From Desulfosoma sp. (GTDB lineage Bacteria; Desulfobacterota; Syntrophobacteria; Syntrophobacterales; DSM-9756), in contig JBBFKY010000007.1 of assembly GCA_037481875.1 (NCBI GenBank), positions 108,236 to 172,235 on the forward strand: 64,000 nucleotides of DNA. Direction: 5' to 3'. Positions 9,491-18,455 of this stretch are shown here, in pieces. Under the pieces are notes generated by a model that did not search any database, was not told where the DNA came from, and worked only from the letters and a program-made list of their open reading frames with translations. A program made the position numbers and the translations under genes. Positions within the stretch are counted from its first letter, which is position 1, and each line of letters opens with the position of its first letter.

Positions 9491-9524
9491 GAAGTCAAAA
9501 TCGTCAAATCGATTTGACGACTTC
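9491..9524. repeat. Perfect 20-bp palindrome with extended arms between sucC and gatB
   Basis: Positions 9501-9520 read identically on both strands (half-site TCGTCAAATC). Flanking GAAGTC (9491-9496) and GACTTC (9519-9524) extend it imperfectly, with a few extra bases on the left. It lies in the only spacer between divergent sucC and gatB. The words match the AATCGTGA/TCACGATT element family seen elsewhere, so it is probably a minimal member of that family, although a regulator-binding site cannot be excluded. Confidence 0.75.
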
Positions 9525-9620
9525 ACGAATCCCTCGATCAGTGCTAAAAGGGGCGGGTAAAAATCTTTGCGGACGGAAAGGCTCCGCTCCGTGCAACCGA
9601 TGGTTCAGAAAGGCGCGTTT

Positions 9621-11051
9621 ATGGAATGGGAAACGGTCATTGGGTTGGAAGTGCATGCGCAATTGCTGACACAAAGCAAAATCTTTTGTGGATGTTCCAC
9701 GGCCTTTGGAGCTCCCCCCAACATCCACACATGCCCTGTTTGTCTGGGCATGCCTGGGGTGCTTCCGGTGTTAAACCGGACCGTCGTTGAATACGCCATG
9801 AAGATGGCTTTGGCCACCCACTGCCGTATCGCTCCTCGGTGCCGCTTCGCCCGTAAGAACTACTTCTATCCGGACCTTCCCAAAAACTACCAGATTTCTC
9901 AGTACGAAGAACCCTTGGCCACGGGCGGATGGCTGGATATTACTACGGAAAACGGCACACGGCGTATCGGTATCACACGGATTCACATGGAAGAAGATGC
10001 AGGAAAACTTGTCCACGATGAAGGCCAACCGGTAAGTTATGTGGACTTCAACCGTACGGGGGTGCCTCTCATTGAAATCGTGAGCGAACCCGACATACGC
10101 ACGCCCGAGGAAGCCGCCGCATACTTGCGCACGCTTCGAGATATTCTCCGTTACCTGGAAATCTGCGACGGCAACATGGAAGAAGGCAGTTTTCGGTGCG
10201 ACGCCAACATCAGTTTACGACCCGTCGGTGCCACGGACTTCGGCGTCAAGACGGAACTGAAAAACATGAACTCTTTTCGTAACGTGCAGCGCGCCCTGGA
10301 ATTTGAAGTACGCCGTCAGCGAGCCCTTCTGGACAAAGGCGAACCCGTCGTGCAGGAAACTCGATTATGGGATGCCGGCCGCGGCGTTACAGTGAGCATG
10401 CGCGGCAAAGAGGAAGCTCACGATTACCGCTATTTTCCAGACCCTGACCTGGTGCCCTTGGCCATCGATGATGATTGGATTGAAGCCGTGCGGCGCAGCC
10501 TTCCCGAATTGCCCGACGCCAAGAGGGAGCGCTTTATGGCTCAATACGGACTTCCGGCCTATGACGCAACGGTCCTGACGGCTTCCAAGGATGTGGCCGA
10601 TTATTTTGAATCGGTTGCGGCAGATTTTCCTCAACCCAAAACCGTCAGCAACTGGATCATGAGTGAACTTCTGCGGGAATTGAAACGGGACGAGCGGGAA
10701 ATCGACCAATGTCCCGTACCCCCCAAACACCTGGCGGAACTGCTGCACTTGGTGGACAAAAATGTGATCAGCGGAAAGATCGCCAAGACCGTTTTCAAGG
10801 AAATGTACGAAACCGGAGCCTCGCCGTCACGAATTGTGGAAGAAAAAGGATTGCGGCAGGTCACCGACGAAGGGGCGCTCATGGCCGTCGTTGAACAGGT
10901 GCTCCAAGAAAATCCCAAGGAAGTGGAAGCTTACCGACAGGGCAAGGAAAAGCTCATGGGCTTTTTTGTCGGGCAGGTGATGCAGAAAACACGGGGCAAA
11001 GCCAACCCCCAGCTGGTCAACCGCATGCTTAAGGAAAAACTTTCGGGCTGA
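9621..11051 (+). CDS. gatB: Aspartyl/glutamyl-tRNA amidotransferase subunit B
   Basis: The protein has 476 residues from the ATG at 9621 (N-terminus [15 protein letters not shown], canonical). GatB is the kinase/transamidation subunit of GatCAB, which corrects Glu-tRNA(Gln) or Asp-tRNA(Asn). Signatures: [31 protein letters not shown], and the EEDAGKL-type stretch [12 protein letters not shown] YqeY-like tail forms the last 150 residues. gatA and gatC are not adjacent, which is common. It is transcribed away from sucC. Confidence 0.96.
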   Translation: MEWETVIGLEVHAQLLTQSKIFCGCSTAFGAPPNIHTCPVCLGMPGVLPVLNRTVVEYAMKMALATHCRIAPRCRFARKNYFYPDLPKNYQISQYEEPLATGGWLDITTENGTRRIGITRIHMEEDAGKLVHDEGQPVSYVDFNRTGVPLIEIVSEPDIRTPEEAAAYLRTLRDILRYLEICDGNMEEGSFRCDANISLRPVGATDFGVKTELKNMNSFRNVQRALEFEVRRQRALLDKGEPVVQETRLWDAGRGVTVSMRGKEEAHDYRYFPDPDLVPLAIDDDWIEAVRRSLPELPDAKRERFMAQYGLPAYDATVLTASKDVADYFESVAADFPQPKTVSNWIMSELLRELKRDEREIDQCPVPPKHLAELLHLVDKNVISGKIAKTVFKEMYETGASPSRIVEEKGLRQVTDEGALMAVVEQVLQENPKEVEAYRQGKEKLMGFFVGQVMQKTRGKANPQLVNRMLKEKLSG

Positions 11052-11131
11052 TCGGTTGGAAACCGAGGCAGTCTTCGGTCAACTAAGTTTCAAGGACACT
11101 CATTTCCATACATGCACAAAGGAGACTGTTT

Positions 11132-12199
11132 ATGCCCCCTTCGCCGCTTAGGCCGATTTGGTGGGACGGCGACGCTGTCATGATCTTGGATCAAAGGCTT
11201 TTGCCCCACAAGCACAAGGTCTTGCGCTGTACCACGGTGGATGAAGTCATTCGAGCGATTAAGACCATGGCCATCCGAGGGGCGCCCGCCGTAGGGATAG
11301 CCGGAGCTATGGCCGCGGCCTTGGCTGCTCGAGCTATCACGGCGGCGGATGTGCGCACCTTTTTCCGGAAGTTTTCTCGTGCATGCCAACGTATTCGAGC
11401 GGCTCGACCAACGGGAAACAATCTGAGCTGGGCTGTGGATGCCGTCTTTGCCGTGGTGGTGGAAAATCCTGGAGCGGATGTGCCCACATTGCAAAAGCTT
11501 ATTCGAGAAAAATCCCAGGCGATTCTTGAGGAAGACATCCGCACCAATGAAGCCATCGGGCAGTGGGGACGGCAAGTGGTTCCTCGCGGCGCCCGCATCC
11601 TCACCTACTGCAACGCGGGTGCTTTGGCTACCGGAGACTACGGCACCGCTTTGGGGGTCATTCGTGCAGCGTTCGCCGCCGACCCCTCCATTCACGTTAC
11701 CTGCTGTGAAACTCGACCGTTTCTTCAAGGAAGCCGCCTGACCGCTTATGAACTCATGGTGGAAAAAATACCGTGCACCCTGATCACGGACAATGCCGCC
11801 GGAAGCTTGATGCAGCAAAAAAAGATCGATCTAGTGATCGTAGGGGCGGACCGGATTGCAGCAAACGGTGACACGGCCAACAAGATCGGAACCTACTCGC
11901 TGGCCGTGCTGGCCCAGGCAAACGGTGTGCCCTTTTACGTGGCGGCACCGAGATCCACCATCGATCCTCTGTTGCCCAATGGGTCTGGAATCCCCATAGA
12001 AGTGCGGGATCCCAAGGAAGTGACCCATTTTTACGGGCGTCAAGTGGCTCCTCGAGGCATGGCGGCTCTGAATCCGGCCTTTGATGTGACACCCCATCGA
12101 TACATTACGGGAATCATCACGGAAGTGGGCGTCATCAAAAAACCCTTTACACAAGGGATTCGCCGAGCCTTGGAAGCCCCTTTTGCACCCGTCTCGTAA
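11132..12199 (+). CDS. mtnA: S-methyl-5-thioribose-1-phosphate isomerase
   Basis: The protein has 355 residues and an AAAGGAGA ribosome site. It belongs to the eIF2B-like aldose/ketose isomerase family and converts 5-methylthioribose-1-phosphate to methylthioribulose-1-phosphate in methionine salvage. Family motifs: MAIRGAPAVGIAGAMAAAL near residue 47-65, RPTGNNLSWAVD, CNAGALATGDYGTALGVIR with the active-site Cys, ETRPFLQGSRLTAYE, and VGADRIAANGDTANKIGTY with the catalytic Asp. No other salvage genes are next to it. In some anaerobes MtnA serves an oxygen-independent salvage route. It is convergent with radA. Confidence 0.95.
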   Translation: MPPSPLRPIWWDGDAVMILDQRLLPHKHKVLRCTTVDEVIRAIKTMAIRGAPAVGIAGAMAAALAARAITAADVRTFFRKFSRACQRIRAARPTGNNLSWAVDAVFAVVVENPGADVPTLQKLIREKSQAILEEDIRTNEAIGQWGRQVVPRGARILTYCNAGALATGDYGTALGVIRAAFAADPSIHVTCCETRPFLQGSRLTAYELMVEKIPCTLITDNAAGSLMQQKKIDLVIVGADRIAANGDTANKIGTYSLAVLAQANGVPFYVAAPRSTIDPLLPNGSGIPIEVRDPKEVTHFYGRQVAPRGMAALNPAFDVTPHRYITGIITEVGVIKKPFTQGIRRALEAPFAPVS

Positions 12200-12488
12200 C
12201 CCCAGCGAGGGGCCTACGCGGGCGGTCCCATGGGTCCGCCCCTACAGGGATTGAAGGTCAGGGCAGATGAAATGGTCTCGCCTCCATGTTCCTGTGCAGA
12301 TGTGCGTTTTTGGGCAGTCCCTTAGGTCCGCCTCACCAGAGATTGTTTTACGGGGTGGGTCTGCGGACACATACGCCGGTACACCCCGACAAGGGTTTTT
12401 CTCAAGGACGAGGACGTGGAGGTCCCGATGGACATGGGTGCATCGACCGCAATATGGGCCCGGATTGGAATCGGAGAATGGCGGCTGG
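12200..12488. repeat. mtnA-radA convergent spacer with REP-like palindrome
   Basis: A REP-like unit (GGGCGGTCCCATGGGTCCGCCC) lies at about 12218-12245 directly after mtnA, and a degraded half (CCTTAGGTCCGCCTCACC) near 12320-12340. The rest shows no credible gene on either strand; the open frames here lack ribosome sites and family matches. Confidence 0.6.
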
Positions 12489-13853
12489 TTAGCCGAAAAG
12501 GGTTTTGACGGCTTCTTCCACGGAGCGCACCCCGATACAATGCCCTTCGATGCCACATGAAGCCAACTGTTCCTGATTCCCGCGAGGGCAAACGATGGTG
12601 CGAAATCCCAAAGACACAGCTTCAGCCAACCGACGCCCTGCATGCCCTACCCCTCGGACTTCTCCGGCCAGCCCCACTTCTCCCCAGGCCACCAAATCCT
12701 CAGGCAAAGCCACTTCCATGGAACTGCTTACCAAGGCCAAAACCACCGCCAGATCCGCCGCCGTTTCGCTCAGCTTGACCCCTCCCGCCACATTGACGAA
12801 AACGTCCTGCTGCAGAAAATGAAACCCCAATTTCTTTTCCAGCACGGCCAACAGCAGGGACACGCGATTGGGGTCCACGCCCATAAAGGTGCGCCTTGGC
12901 TGCGCCCAGCCGCTGGAAGACACCAAAGCCTGCACCTCCACCAGAATGGGCCGGGTGCCTTCCATGGCACACACGACAACCGATCCTGCAACACCCTTGG
13001 GTCGCTCAGCGAGTAGGAATCGAGACGGATTCGGCACCTGTTCCAAACCCGATTCCTTCATTTCAAAAACCCCGATTTCATTGGTGGACCCGAAGCGGTT
13101 TTTCACGGCTCGAAGAAGGCGAAAGGTATGGCTGCGGTCTCCTTCCAGGTAGAGCACGGCATCCACCAGATGCTCCAGGACTCGAGGCCCGGCCACAACA
13201 CCTTCCTTCGTGACATGGCCCACAAGAAAAACACCCATGTTTTTTTCTTTGGCCAGACGCTGTAACCATGCCGCCGATTCCCTCACCTGAGACACAGACC
13301 CCGGAGCGCTTTCCAAAAGATCCAACCGCATGGTTTGAATGGAATCTACAGCCAAGACTAAAGGAGGGCGGCTTGACAGAAGGGGTTCCAGAGTGTCCAA
13401 GCTTGTTTCGGCAAGAACCCACAGGGAGTCGGTCGGAGCGAGCCCGAGACGTTGCGCCCGCAATTTAATTTGGGCCAGGCTTTCTTCCCCGGAAACGTAA
13501 AGCACGGAACCCAGCCGTGCCATGTGTCCTAAAGCCTGTAAGAGCAGCGTGGATTTGCCGATACCCGGATCCCCGGCAAGGAGAATGACCGATCCGGGAA
13601 CCAGTCCACCGCCCAGCACACGGTCCCATTCTTGCAAACCTGACTTGAGGCGCATTTCTTCCAGGATCGGCACATCGAAAAGGAGTACAGGTTGCGCAGA
13701 GGTTGGTTTGCCTCCGATTGTTCGACCGCTTTTGGAAACTTTCACGGCTTCCTGAAACGTGTTCCATGCCTGACAACCGGGACATCTCCCCAGCCATTTG
13801 GAAGTTTCGTAACCGCACTCCACGCATTGAAAAACAGTCTTGTCTTTGCTCAT
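12489..13853 (-). CDS. radA: DNA repair protein RadA (Sms)
   Basis: The protein has 454 residues from the ATG at 13853, preceded by GGGGAG; this gives the canonical start of the N-terminal zinc finger (CVECGYETSKWLGRCPGC, about residues 10-27). RadA is a RecA-like, DnaB-type helicase that helps branch migration of recombination intermediates. Walker A GDPGIGKST lies at about 94-102, the RadA-specific KNRFGSTNEIGVFEM at about 250, and a Lon-like C-terminal domain (VFVNVAGGVKLSETAADLAV) follows. The family length is normal. Convergent with mtnA. Confidence 0.96.
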   Translation of the reverse strand: MSKDKTVFQCVECGYETSKWLGRCPGCQAWNTFQEAVKVSKSGRTIGGKPTSAQPVLLFDVPILEEMRLKSGLQEWDRVLGGGLVPGSVILLAGDPGIGKSTLLLQALGHMARLGSVLYVSGEESLAQIKLRAQRLGLAPTDSLWVLAETSLDTLEPLLSSRPPLVLAVDSIQTMRLDLLESAPGSVSQVRESAAWLQRLAKEKNMGVFLVGHVTKEGVVAGPRVLEHLVDAVLYLEGDRSHTFRLLRAVKNRFGSTNEIGVFEMKESGLEQVPNPSRFLLAERPKGVAGSVVVCAMEGTRPILVEVQALVSSSGWAQPRRTFMGVDPNRVSLLLAVLEKKLGFHFLQQDVFVNVAGGVKLSETAADLAVVLALVSSSMEVALPEDLVAWGEVGLAGEVRGVGHAGRRLAEAVSLGFRTIVCPRGNQEQLASCGIEGHCIGVRSVEEAVKTLFG

Positions 13854-14356
13854 GAAAAACTCCCCGGCATCCTTTCCGCCCATGGATGCCTTTTTCCACC
13901 AGGTCACGAGCACCATCGGGAGCCTTTGCAGCCCTCTTTACCACAGATTGCTCTGTAATGCGCAGGGACTCTTCAAGGTCTTCAAGGACGTCCGACCGTC
14001 TTGGCCTTGAAAACCGAAACTTTTCCAAAAGCATATTGTGAGAGACAATGCATTCCGCCGATACATGAAAACCTTGAGGAGCCTTTGGGGATGCTGTCCG
14101 AGTCCTCGCAATAGCAAGGTCTCTTGCCGTTTGAAGGTAGGGGCGAGTCGGCGGCTCGGTCCTACCCTGAAATGCCATGAAGCACCTCGGCATTGCTGGT
14201 TCTCGGACAGGCTCCCAGGTATTAAGCACCGGATCGAGAAACTGGGGAAGGCCTGTCTCGGCAGGCAGAAGGGCAAAAGGGCGCAGAAAGGGCGTCTCGT
14301 TCGCTTCCATGGAACCCAGATGGCGACCGAAACTCGATGAGCCTCTTTCGCAGGCG
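13854..14356. other. Intergenic region between divergent radA and trxA
   Basis: About 500 bases precede the trxA promoter. A REP-like unit (GGTAGGGGCGAG...CTCGGTCCTACC) lies at 14137-14166. Open frames on the minus strand (for example 13938-14534) are Arg/Phe-rich, run antisense to trxA and have no recognisable domain. I see no gene. Confidence 0.5.
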
Positions 14357-14386
14357 TTGACAAAAAAAAACGGGCTGGTTTATAGT
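14357..14386 (+). promoter_or_regulatory. Sigma-70-type promoter of trxA
   Basis: TTGACA at 14357-14362 and TATAGT at 14381-14386 are separated by 18 bases that include an A-tract. A start point near 14393 gives an 80-base leader before trxA. The -35 box matches the consensus at every position. Confidence 0.75.
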
Positions 14387-14474
14387 CGCACATCAAGTTT
14401 TTTTGATGATGGAAGGGAACATTTGGGACAGGGTCCTTCGAACCCAAGCACAATGTCCAGGGAGGCGTGCTCAC

Positions 14475-14807
14475 ATGGCTGGAAAGAACATCATTGAAAT
14501 CACGGACGGCAGTTTTGAACAGGAAGTTTTGCAATCCAGTATTCCGGTTCTGGTGGATTTCTGGGCGCCTTGGTGCGGACCGTGCCGTGCCATCGCTCCG
14601 GTGATCGACGAACTGTCGGCCGAATACGCGGGAAAACTCAAAGTGGCCAAATGCAATGTGGATGAAAATCCTAACACGCCGGCCCGGTTCGGCATTCGAG
14701 CCATCCCGACCCTGATCCTTTTCAAGAACGGAAACGTGACGGAACAGATTACGGGCGCGGTCGCCAAGTCCCAGATTGCTGCGGCAGTGGACAAGGTGGT
14801 CTCCTGA
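14475..14807 (+). CDS. trxA: Thioredoxin
   Basis: The protein has 110 residues and the standard active site WCGPC (about residues 33-37, in DFWAPWCGPCRAIAP) plus the cis-proline loop AIPTLILF. It is a cytoplasmic disulfide reductase that supplies electrons to ribonucleotide reductase and peroxide defence. The ATG at 14475 follows GGAGG at 14461-14465; an upstream in-frame ATG at 14403 lacks one. Its reductase gene trxB lies 83 bases downstream, so the pair forms a complete thioredoxin system, probably on one transcript. Confidence 0.97.
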   Translation: MAGKNIIEITDGSFEQEVLQSSIPVLVDFWAPWCGPCRAIAPVIDELSAEYAGKLKVAKCNVDENPNTPARFGIRAIPTLILFKNGNVTEQITGAVAKSQIAAAVDKVVS

Positions 14808-14836
14808 TCCCTCACCCTTCCCACAACGCCAATCAC

Positions 14837-14859
14837 CATGGACCCTCTATGGGTCCATG
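14837..14859 (+). promoter_or_regulatory. Perfect 9-bp hairpin between trxA and trxB
   Basis: CATGGACCC (14837-14845), loop TCTAT, GGGTCCATG (14851-14859). There is no U-tract after it, so a simple intrinsic terminator is unlikely. It may stabilise or process the trxA message, or attenuate trxB. Confidence 0.6.
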
Positions 14860-14890
14860 AACTCACGTCTCGAGCGCGTGCCAAATCCAC

Positions 14891-15826
14891 ATGATAACCC
14901 CTGAACTGTACGACATGGTGATCGTAGGTGGAGGCCCTGCGGGACTCACAGCGGCACTCTATGCATGTCGAGCCCGCTACAAGACCCTTCTGGTGGAACG
15001 CATCGGCTTGGGCGGCCAGTTGCTCACCTACGAAAAAGTGGACAATTACCCTGGATTTCCCGAAGGGATCACTACCTTTGAATTGATCGAACTCTTCAAA
15101 GCGCAGGCTTTGCGATTCGGCATGGAACATCGCAGTGCTGAAGTGACATCTTTGGAAGTGACCGGCCCGGTCAAGGTGCTGCACACCACCGAAGGCCCTA
15201 TTGAAGCAAAATCGGTGATCATCGCCACGGGATGCGCTCCCAAGAAGCTCCAGGTCAAGGGAGAAGTGGAATTTACGGGTCGAGGTGTTTCTTACTGTGC
15301 GATCTGTGACGGCCCGTTTTACCGCAATGAACAGGTGGCCGTGGTCGGCGGCGGGGACACGGCTGTGGAAGAAGCCGTGTACCTGACTAAATTCGCGTCC
15401 CATGTGCACATCATTCATCGTCGGAGCGAGCTTCGAGCCATCAAAGTCCTTCAGGAAGAAGCCCTGTCCAACCCCAAGATTACGGTCCATTGGAACCGTA
15501 TCGTTTCGGAAATTCACGGCGGCCCTCAAGGTGTGACCGGCCTTGAACTGCAAGACACCACCACCTGCGAAAGTTCTCGATTGGACGTCTCCGGTGTCTT
15601 CGTCTTTGTTGGGCTTCTTCCCAATAGCCAGTGGGTGCCCGAAATTGTCCGGCGAGATGATTCGGGGTTTCTCATCACCAACGAAGAGATGGCCACGTCG
15701 GTTCCAGGCATTTTCGCAGCCGGCGATGTGCGATCGAAAAGCCTTCGCCAGATCGTTACCGCCGTAGGCGACGGCGCAACAGCGGCTTTTTGCGCCGGAC
15801 GCTATATCGAGAATCGTAAAGCGTGA
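14891..15826 (+). CDS. trxB: Thioredoxin-disulfide reductase
   Basis: The protein has 311 residues. It is an FAD-dependent enzyme that reduces thioredoxin. It shows the N-terminal FAD fold GGGPAGLTAALYACRA (about residues 13-28), redox Cys pair CAICDGP (about 136-142), the NAD(P)H fold VVGGGDTAVEEA, HRRSELRA where the Arg residues favour NADPH, and the C-terminal FAD motif GIFAAGDVR. The ATG at 14891 has no clear ribosome site. The last codons run into an AATCGTAA-rich repeat, which provides the stop codon. Downstream of trxA. Confidence 0.95.
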   Translation: MITPELYDMVIVGGGPAGLTAALYACRARYKTLLVERIGLGGQLLTYEKVDNYPGFPEGITTFELIELFKAQALRFGMEHRSAEVTSLEVTGPVKVLHTTEGPIEAKSVIIATGCAPKKLQVKGEVEFTGRGVSYCAICDGPFYRNEQVAVVGGGDTAVEEAVYLTKFASHVHIIHRRSELRAIKVLQEEALSNPKITVHWNRIVSEIHGGPQGVTGLELQDTTTCESSRLDVSGVFVFVGLLPNSQWVPEIVRRDDSGFLITNEEMATSVPGIFAAGDVRSKSLRQIVTAVGDGATAAFCAGRYIENRKA

Positions 15827-15918
15827 AATCGTAAGGTGTGAATCGTAAGTCGTTCATGGTGAAGCGTCAATGGTGACTGAAAGGGAAAGGTGCCATGACC
15901 TGACGACTTCACGATTCC
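15811..15918. repeat. AATCGTGA/TCACGATT inverted-repeat element
   Basis: GAATCGT at 15811-15817 pairs with ACGATTC at 15911-15917, and the interior is built from GTGAAATCGTAAG-like words on one side and TGACGACTTCACG on the other. It starts inside the end of trxB, provides its TGA, and ends 16 bases before the bamD start. The same family occurs at 9491, 20401, 21973, 58065 and 62380. Confidence 0.75.
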
Positions 15919-15933
15919 AGGGAGCGTCTCACC

Positions 15934-16701
15934 ATGACTATTCTGTTTCAACGGTGGAACCTTGGCGGTGTGCTACGGTGCCTCGCAGTCTCGAGCCTCT
16001 GCATGGCGCTTTTGACCGGATGCGGGACAAATCTTCTCAGTTACTACTTCGACGATCTGTTTGACTCAGGAGACACCGCCGAACGCACGCCGGAACAATT
16101 GGCCTGGGACGGAATGGAAGCCATGCGGGCCAAAAAATACGGTAAGGCTCTGGAGTCTTTCCAAAAACTTAAGGAACGATACCCATACAGCAAGTATGCC
16201 ATTTTGGCGGAACTTAAAGTGGGAGACGCCCATTATTACAAGAAAGACTACGAAGAAGCCGCTCTCGCCTACGAAGAATTTGTGCGGCTGCATCCGAGAA
16301 ACGAGGCCGTCCCTTATGTGTTGTATCAGTTGGGCATGAGTCAGTACCTCATCTCACCGTCCATGGACCGGGATCAGGATCAGACACGCAAGGCCATGGA
16401 AACCTTTCAGAGGCTCATGGAACTTTATCCCAACACGGAATATGCCGCCAAAGCCCAGGCTCAGCTCTTTGAATGCGAAAAGCGTATCGCCGCCCATGAA
16501 TATCGTATTGCGCGCATGTACTACAACATGGGCAAATACCGAGCGGCTCAGCAACGTCTGACACGCCTGCTGGAAGATTATCCCAAAGCAGTAGAGAAGC
16601 TGGGCTACGGAAAGGACATTGAAAAGATTCTTGCCGAGAGCGGAAAAAAGTTGGAACGCCAAGGGGACGGCAAGAGTGTCTGGACTCGCCTGGGATTTTA
16701 A
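15934..16701 (+). CDS. bamD: Outer membrane protein assembly factor BamD (lipoprotein)
   Basis: The protein has 255 residues. A lipoprotein signal ends at ALLTGC with the lipid-anchored Cys at residue 30. Tetratricopeptide repeats follow: [35 protein letters not shown] and [16 protein letters not shown] are typical BamD/ComL helices. BamD sits on the periplasmic face of the outer membrane and works with BamA to insert beta-barrel proteins. It is followed after 19 bases by rho. Its presence marks the organism as diderm. Confidence 0.93.
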   Translation: MTILFQRWNLGGVLRCLAVSSLCMALLTGCGTNLLSYYFDDLFDSGDTAERTPEQLAWDGMEAMRAKKYGKALESFQKLKERYPYSKYAILAELKVGDAHYYKKDYEEAALAYEEFVRLHPRNEAVPYVLYQLGMSQYLISPSMDRDQDQTRKAMETFQRLMELYPNTEYAAKAQAQLFECEKRIAAHEYRIARMYYNMGKYRAAQQRLTRLLEDYPKAVEKLGYGKDIEKILAESGKKLERQGDGKSVWTRLGF

Positions 16702-16720
16702 TGGTGAAAAGGAAAAAGGA

Positions 16721-18043
16721 ATGATCGAGAACAACAACTCCACGGTTTCCACCGCCACGACGTCCAAGAAGGACGCTTCCGTCGCCCATCGTGAAATGAA
16801 CCTGGTGGAACTCAAGCGGCGCAATATCAAGGAACTAGTCTCCCTGGCGCGAGCGCTTCAGATCGAAGGCGCCACTTCCATGCGCAAACAGGATCTCATC
16901 TTCGCCATTCTGCAGGCTCAAGCAGAAATGAGCGGTCTTATCTACGGCGAAGGTGTTCTGGAAATCCTTCCCGACGGATTCGGGTTTCTTCGGACTCAGG
17001 ACTATAATTACCTGCCCGGTCCGGACGACATCTACGTCAGCCCGTCCCAGATTCGCCGGTTCAATCTGCGCACCGGAGACACCATCTCGGGCCAAATCCG
17101 GCCTCCTAAGGACAATGAACGCTACTTCGCGCTGCTCAAGGTGGAAGCGGTCAACTTCGAAGAACCCGAAGTGGCCAAAGACAAGATCCTCTTTGACAAC
17201 CTGACCCCCATTTATCCCGACCGACGGATCAAGCTGGAAACCACTTCGGACAACTATTCCACCCGCGTCATGGATCTCCTCACGCCCGTGGGATTCGGGC
17301 AGCGTGGCCTCATCGTGGCCCCTCCCCGCACCGGTAAGACCATGCTTTTGCAAAGCATCGCCAACGCCATCGCCAAAAATCATCGTGACGCCTACCTTAT
17401 CGTGCTTCTCATCGATGAACGTCCGGAAGAAGTCACAGACATGGAACGTAACGTGCGGGCGGAAGTGGTGAGTTCCACCTTTGACGAACCCGCGCAGCGC
17501 CATGTGCAGGTGGCCGAAATGGTCATCGAAAAAGCGAAGCGGCTCGTGGAACATCGCCGCGACGTGGTCATTCTGCTGGACAGCATCACACGGTTGGCTC
17601 GAGCCTACAACACGGTGGTGCCGCCTAGCGGCAAGATTCTTTCCGGAGGTTTGGATTCCAACGCCCTGCATCGTCCCAAGCGCTTTTTCGGCGCCGCACG
17701 AAACATCGAACAAGGCGGCAGCCTCACCATTATCGCCACGGCCCTTATCGATACGGGAAGCCGCATGGACGAAGTGATCTTTGAAGAATTCAAGGGCACG
17801 GGCAACATGGAAATCCATCTGGATCGTAAGCTGGCCGATCGGCGTATCTTCCCGGCCATCGACATCAACCGATCCGGCACCCGTAAGGAAGAACTGCTGC
17901 TTCCTCCGGAAGATCTCAACCGTATCTGGATCTTGCGCAAGCTCCTCTCTCCCCTTAACCCTGTGGACGCCATGGAATTTCTTCTGGACAAAATGCAAGG
18001 CACCAAGGACAATGAAGACTTCCTTGCATCCATGAACCGATAA
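16721..18043 (+). CDS. rho: Transcription termination factor Rho
   Basis: The protein has 440 residues from the ATG at 16721 (AAGGA just upstream); the ORF reads further back but overlaps bamD. An N-terminal Rho helical domain ([20 protein letters not shown]) precedes the cold-shock RNA-binding domain ([14 protein letters not shown]) and the RecA-type ATPase with P-loop PPRTGKT (about residues 205-211), LIDERPEEV, and the [11 protein letters not shown] and GGLDSNAL loops. Rho is the hexameric RNA-DNA helicase that ends untranslated transcripts. The P-loop has RT where Escherichia has KA. Gene order rho-rpmE-prfA-prmC-murA is conserved. Confidence 0.97.
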   Translation: MIENNNSTVSTATTSKKDASVAHREMNLVELKRRNIKELVSLARALQIEGATSMRKQDLIFAILQAQAEMSGLIYGEGVLEILPDGFGFLRTQDYNYLPGPDDIYVSPSQIRRFNLRTGDTISGQIRPPKDNERYFALLKVEAVNFEEPEVAKDKILFDNLTPIYPDRRIKLETTSDNYSTRVMDLLTPVGFGQRGLIVAPPRTGKTMLLQSIANAIAKNHRDAYLIVLLIDERPEEVTDMERNVRAEVVSSTFDEPAQRHVQVAEMVIEKAKRLVEHRRDVVILLDSITRLARAYNTVVPPSGKILSGGLDSNALHRPKRFFGAARNIEQGGSLTIIATALIDTGSRMDEVIFEEFKGTGNMEIHLDRKLADRRIFPAIDINRSGTRKEELLLPPEDLNRIWILRKLLSPLNPVDAMEFLLDKMQGTKDNEDFLASMNR

Positions 18044-18052
18044 GGAAAGGGC

Positions 18053-18080
18053 TTGCATCCGGCGTTCCTGTGGTTATAAT
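18053..18080 (+). promoter_or_regulatory. Sigma-70-type promoter of rpmE
   Basis: TTGCAT at 18053-18058, a 16-base spacer, and a perfect TATAAT at 18075-18080, about 38 bases before the rpmE start. It lies in the short gap after rho. Confidence 0.75.
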
Positions 18081-18118
18081 GTGGGGCTTTCAAAGATTGA
18101 ACCCACACGGAGGCGATC

Positions 18119-18352
18119 ATGAAAAAGGACATTCATCCGCAATACTTTCAAACGGTGATTCGCTGCGCCTGCGGCAACGAGATTCAGACGGGTTCCACAA
18201 AAAAAGATATTCGTGTGGAAATCTGTTCCAAGTGCCATCCGTTTTTTACGGGTAAACAGAAACTGGTGGACACGGGTGGGCGTATCGAACGGTTTATGAA
18301 AAAGTATGAGCATTACCAAAAGAATCAGGAAAAAGCCCAGGAAAACCGTTAG
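18119..18352 (+). CDS. rpmE: 50S ribosomal protein L31 (zinc-binding type)
   Basis: The protein has 77 residues and starts [10 protein letters not shown] after an excellent GGAGGCG ribosome site. Cys16, Cys18, Cys36 and Cys39 make the CxC...CxxC zinc site of the C+ L31 class, with HPFFTGKQK as the family signature. This class is normally the zinc-replete form. It has its own promoter (18053-18080) and is followed by a strong terminator, so it can be expressed apart from rho and prfA. Confidence 0.97.
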   Translation: MKKDIHPQYFQTVIRCACGNEIQTGSTKKDIRVEICSKCHPFFTGKQKLVDTGGRIERFMKKYEHYQKNQEKAQENR

Positions 18353-18360
18353 AACCCACG

Positions 18361-18427
18361 ACCCGGAACCTCCCCTTCACGCAGCGAAAGCCCGTGAGGG
18401 GTTGCGAAGAGTGTCCGGGTTTTTTTG
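18361..18427 (+). terminator. Intrinsic terminator after rpmE
   Basis: ACCCGGA (18361-18367) pairs with TCCGGGT just before a run of seven T. Inside, CCCCTTCACG pairs with CGTGAGGGG, making a long two-part stem. It lies only 30 bases before prfA, so it separates rpmE from prfA-prmC or attenuates read-through. Confidence 0.85.
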
Positions 18428-18455
18428 CGTCTTTTGCCGATGACCGGAACTTTCC

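Noticed and set aside
13465..14534. Long minus-strand frames upstream of radA
   Set aside because: Composition is unlike a folded protein, they overlap radA and trxA, and they include a REP unit.
14471..15553. 360-codon minus-strand frame
   Set aside because: Antisense to trxA and trxB; His/Phe-rich shadow composition.
16835..18058. 407-codon minus-strand frame
   Set aside because: Antisense shadow of rho.
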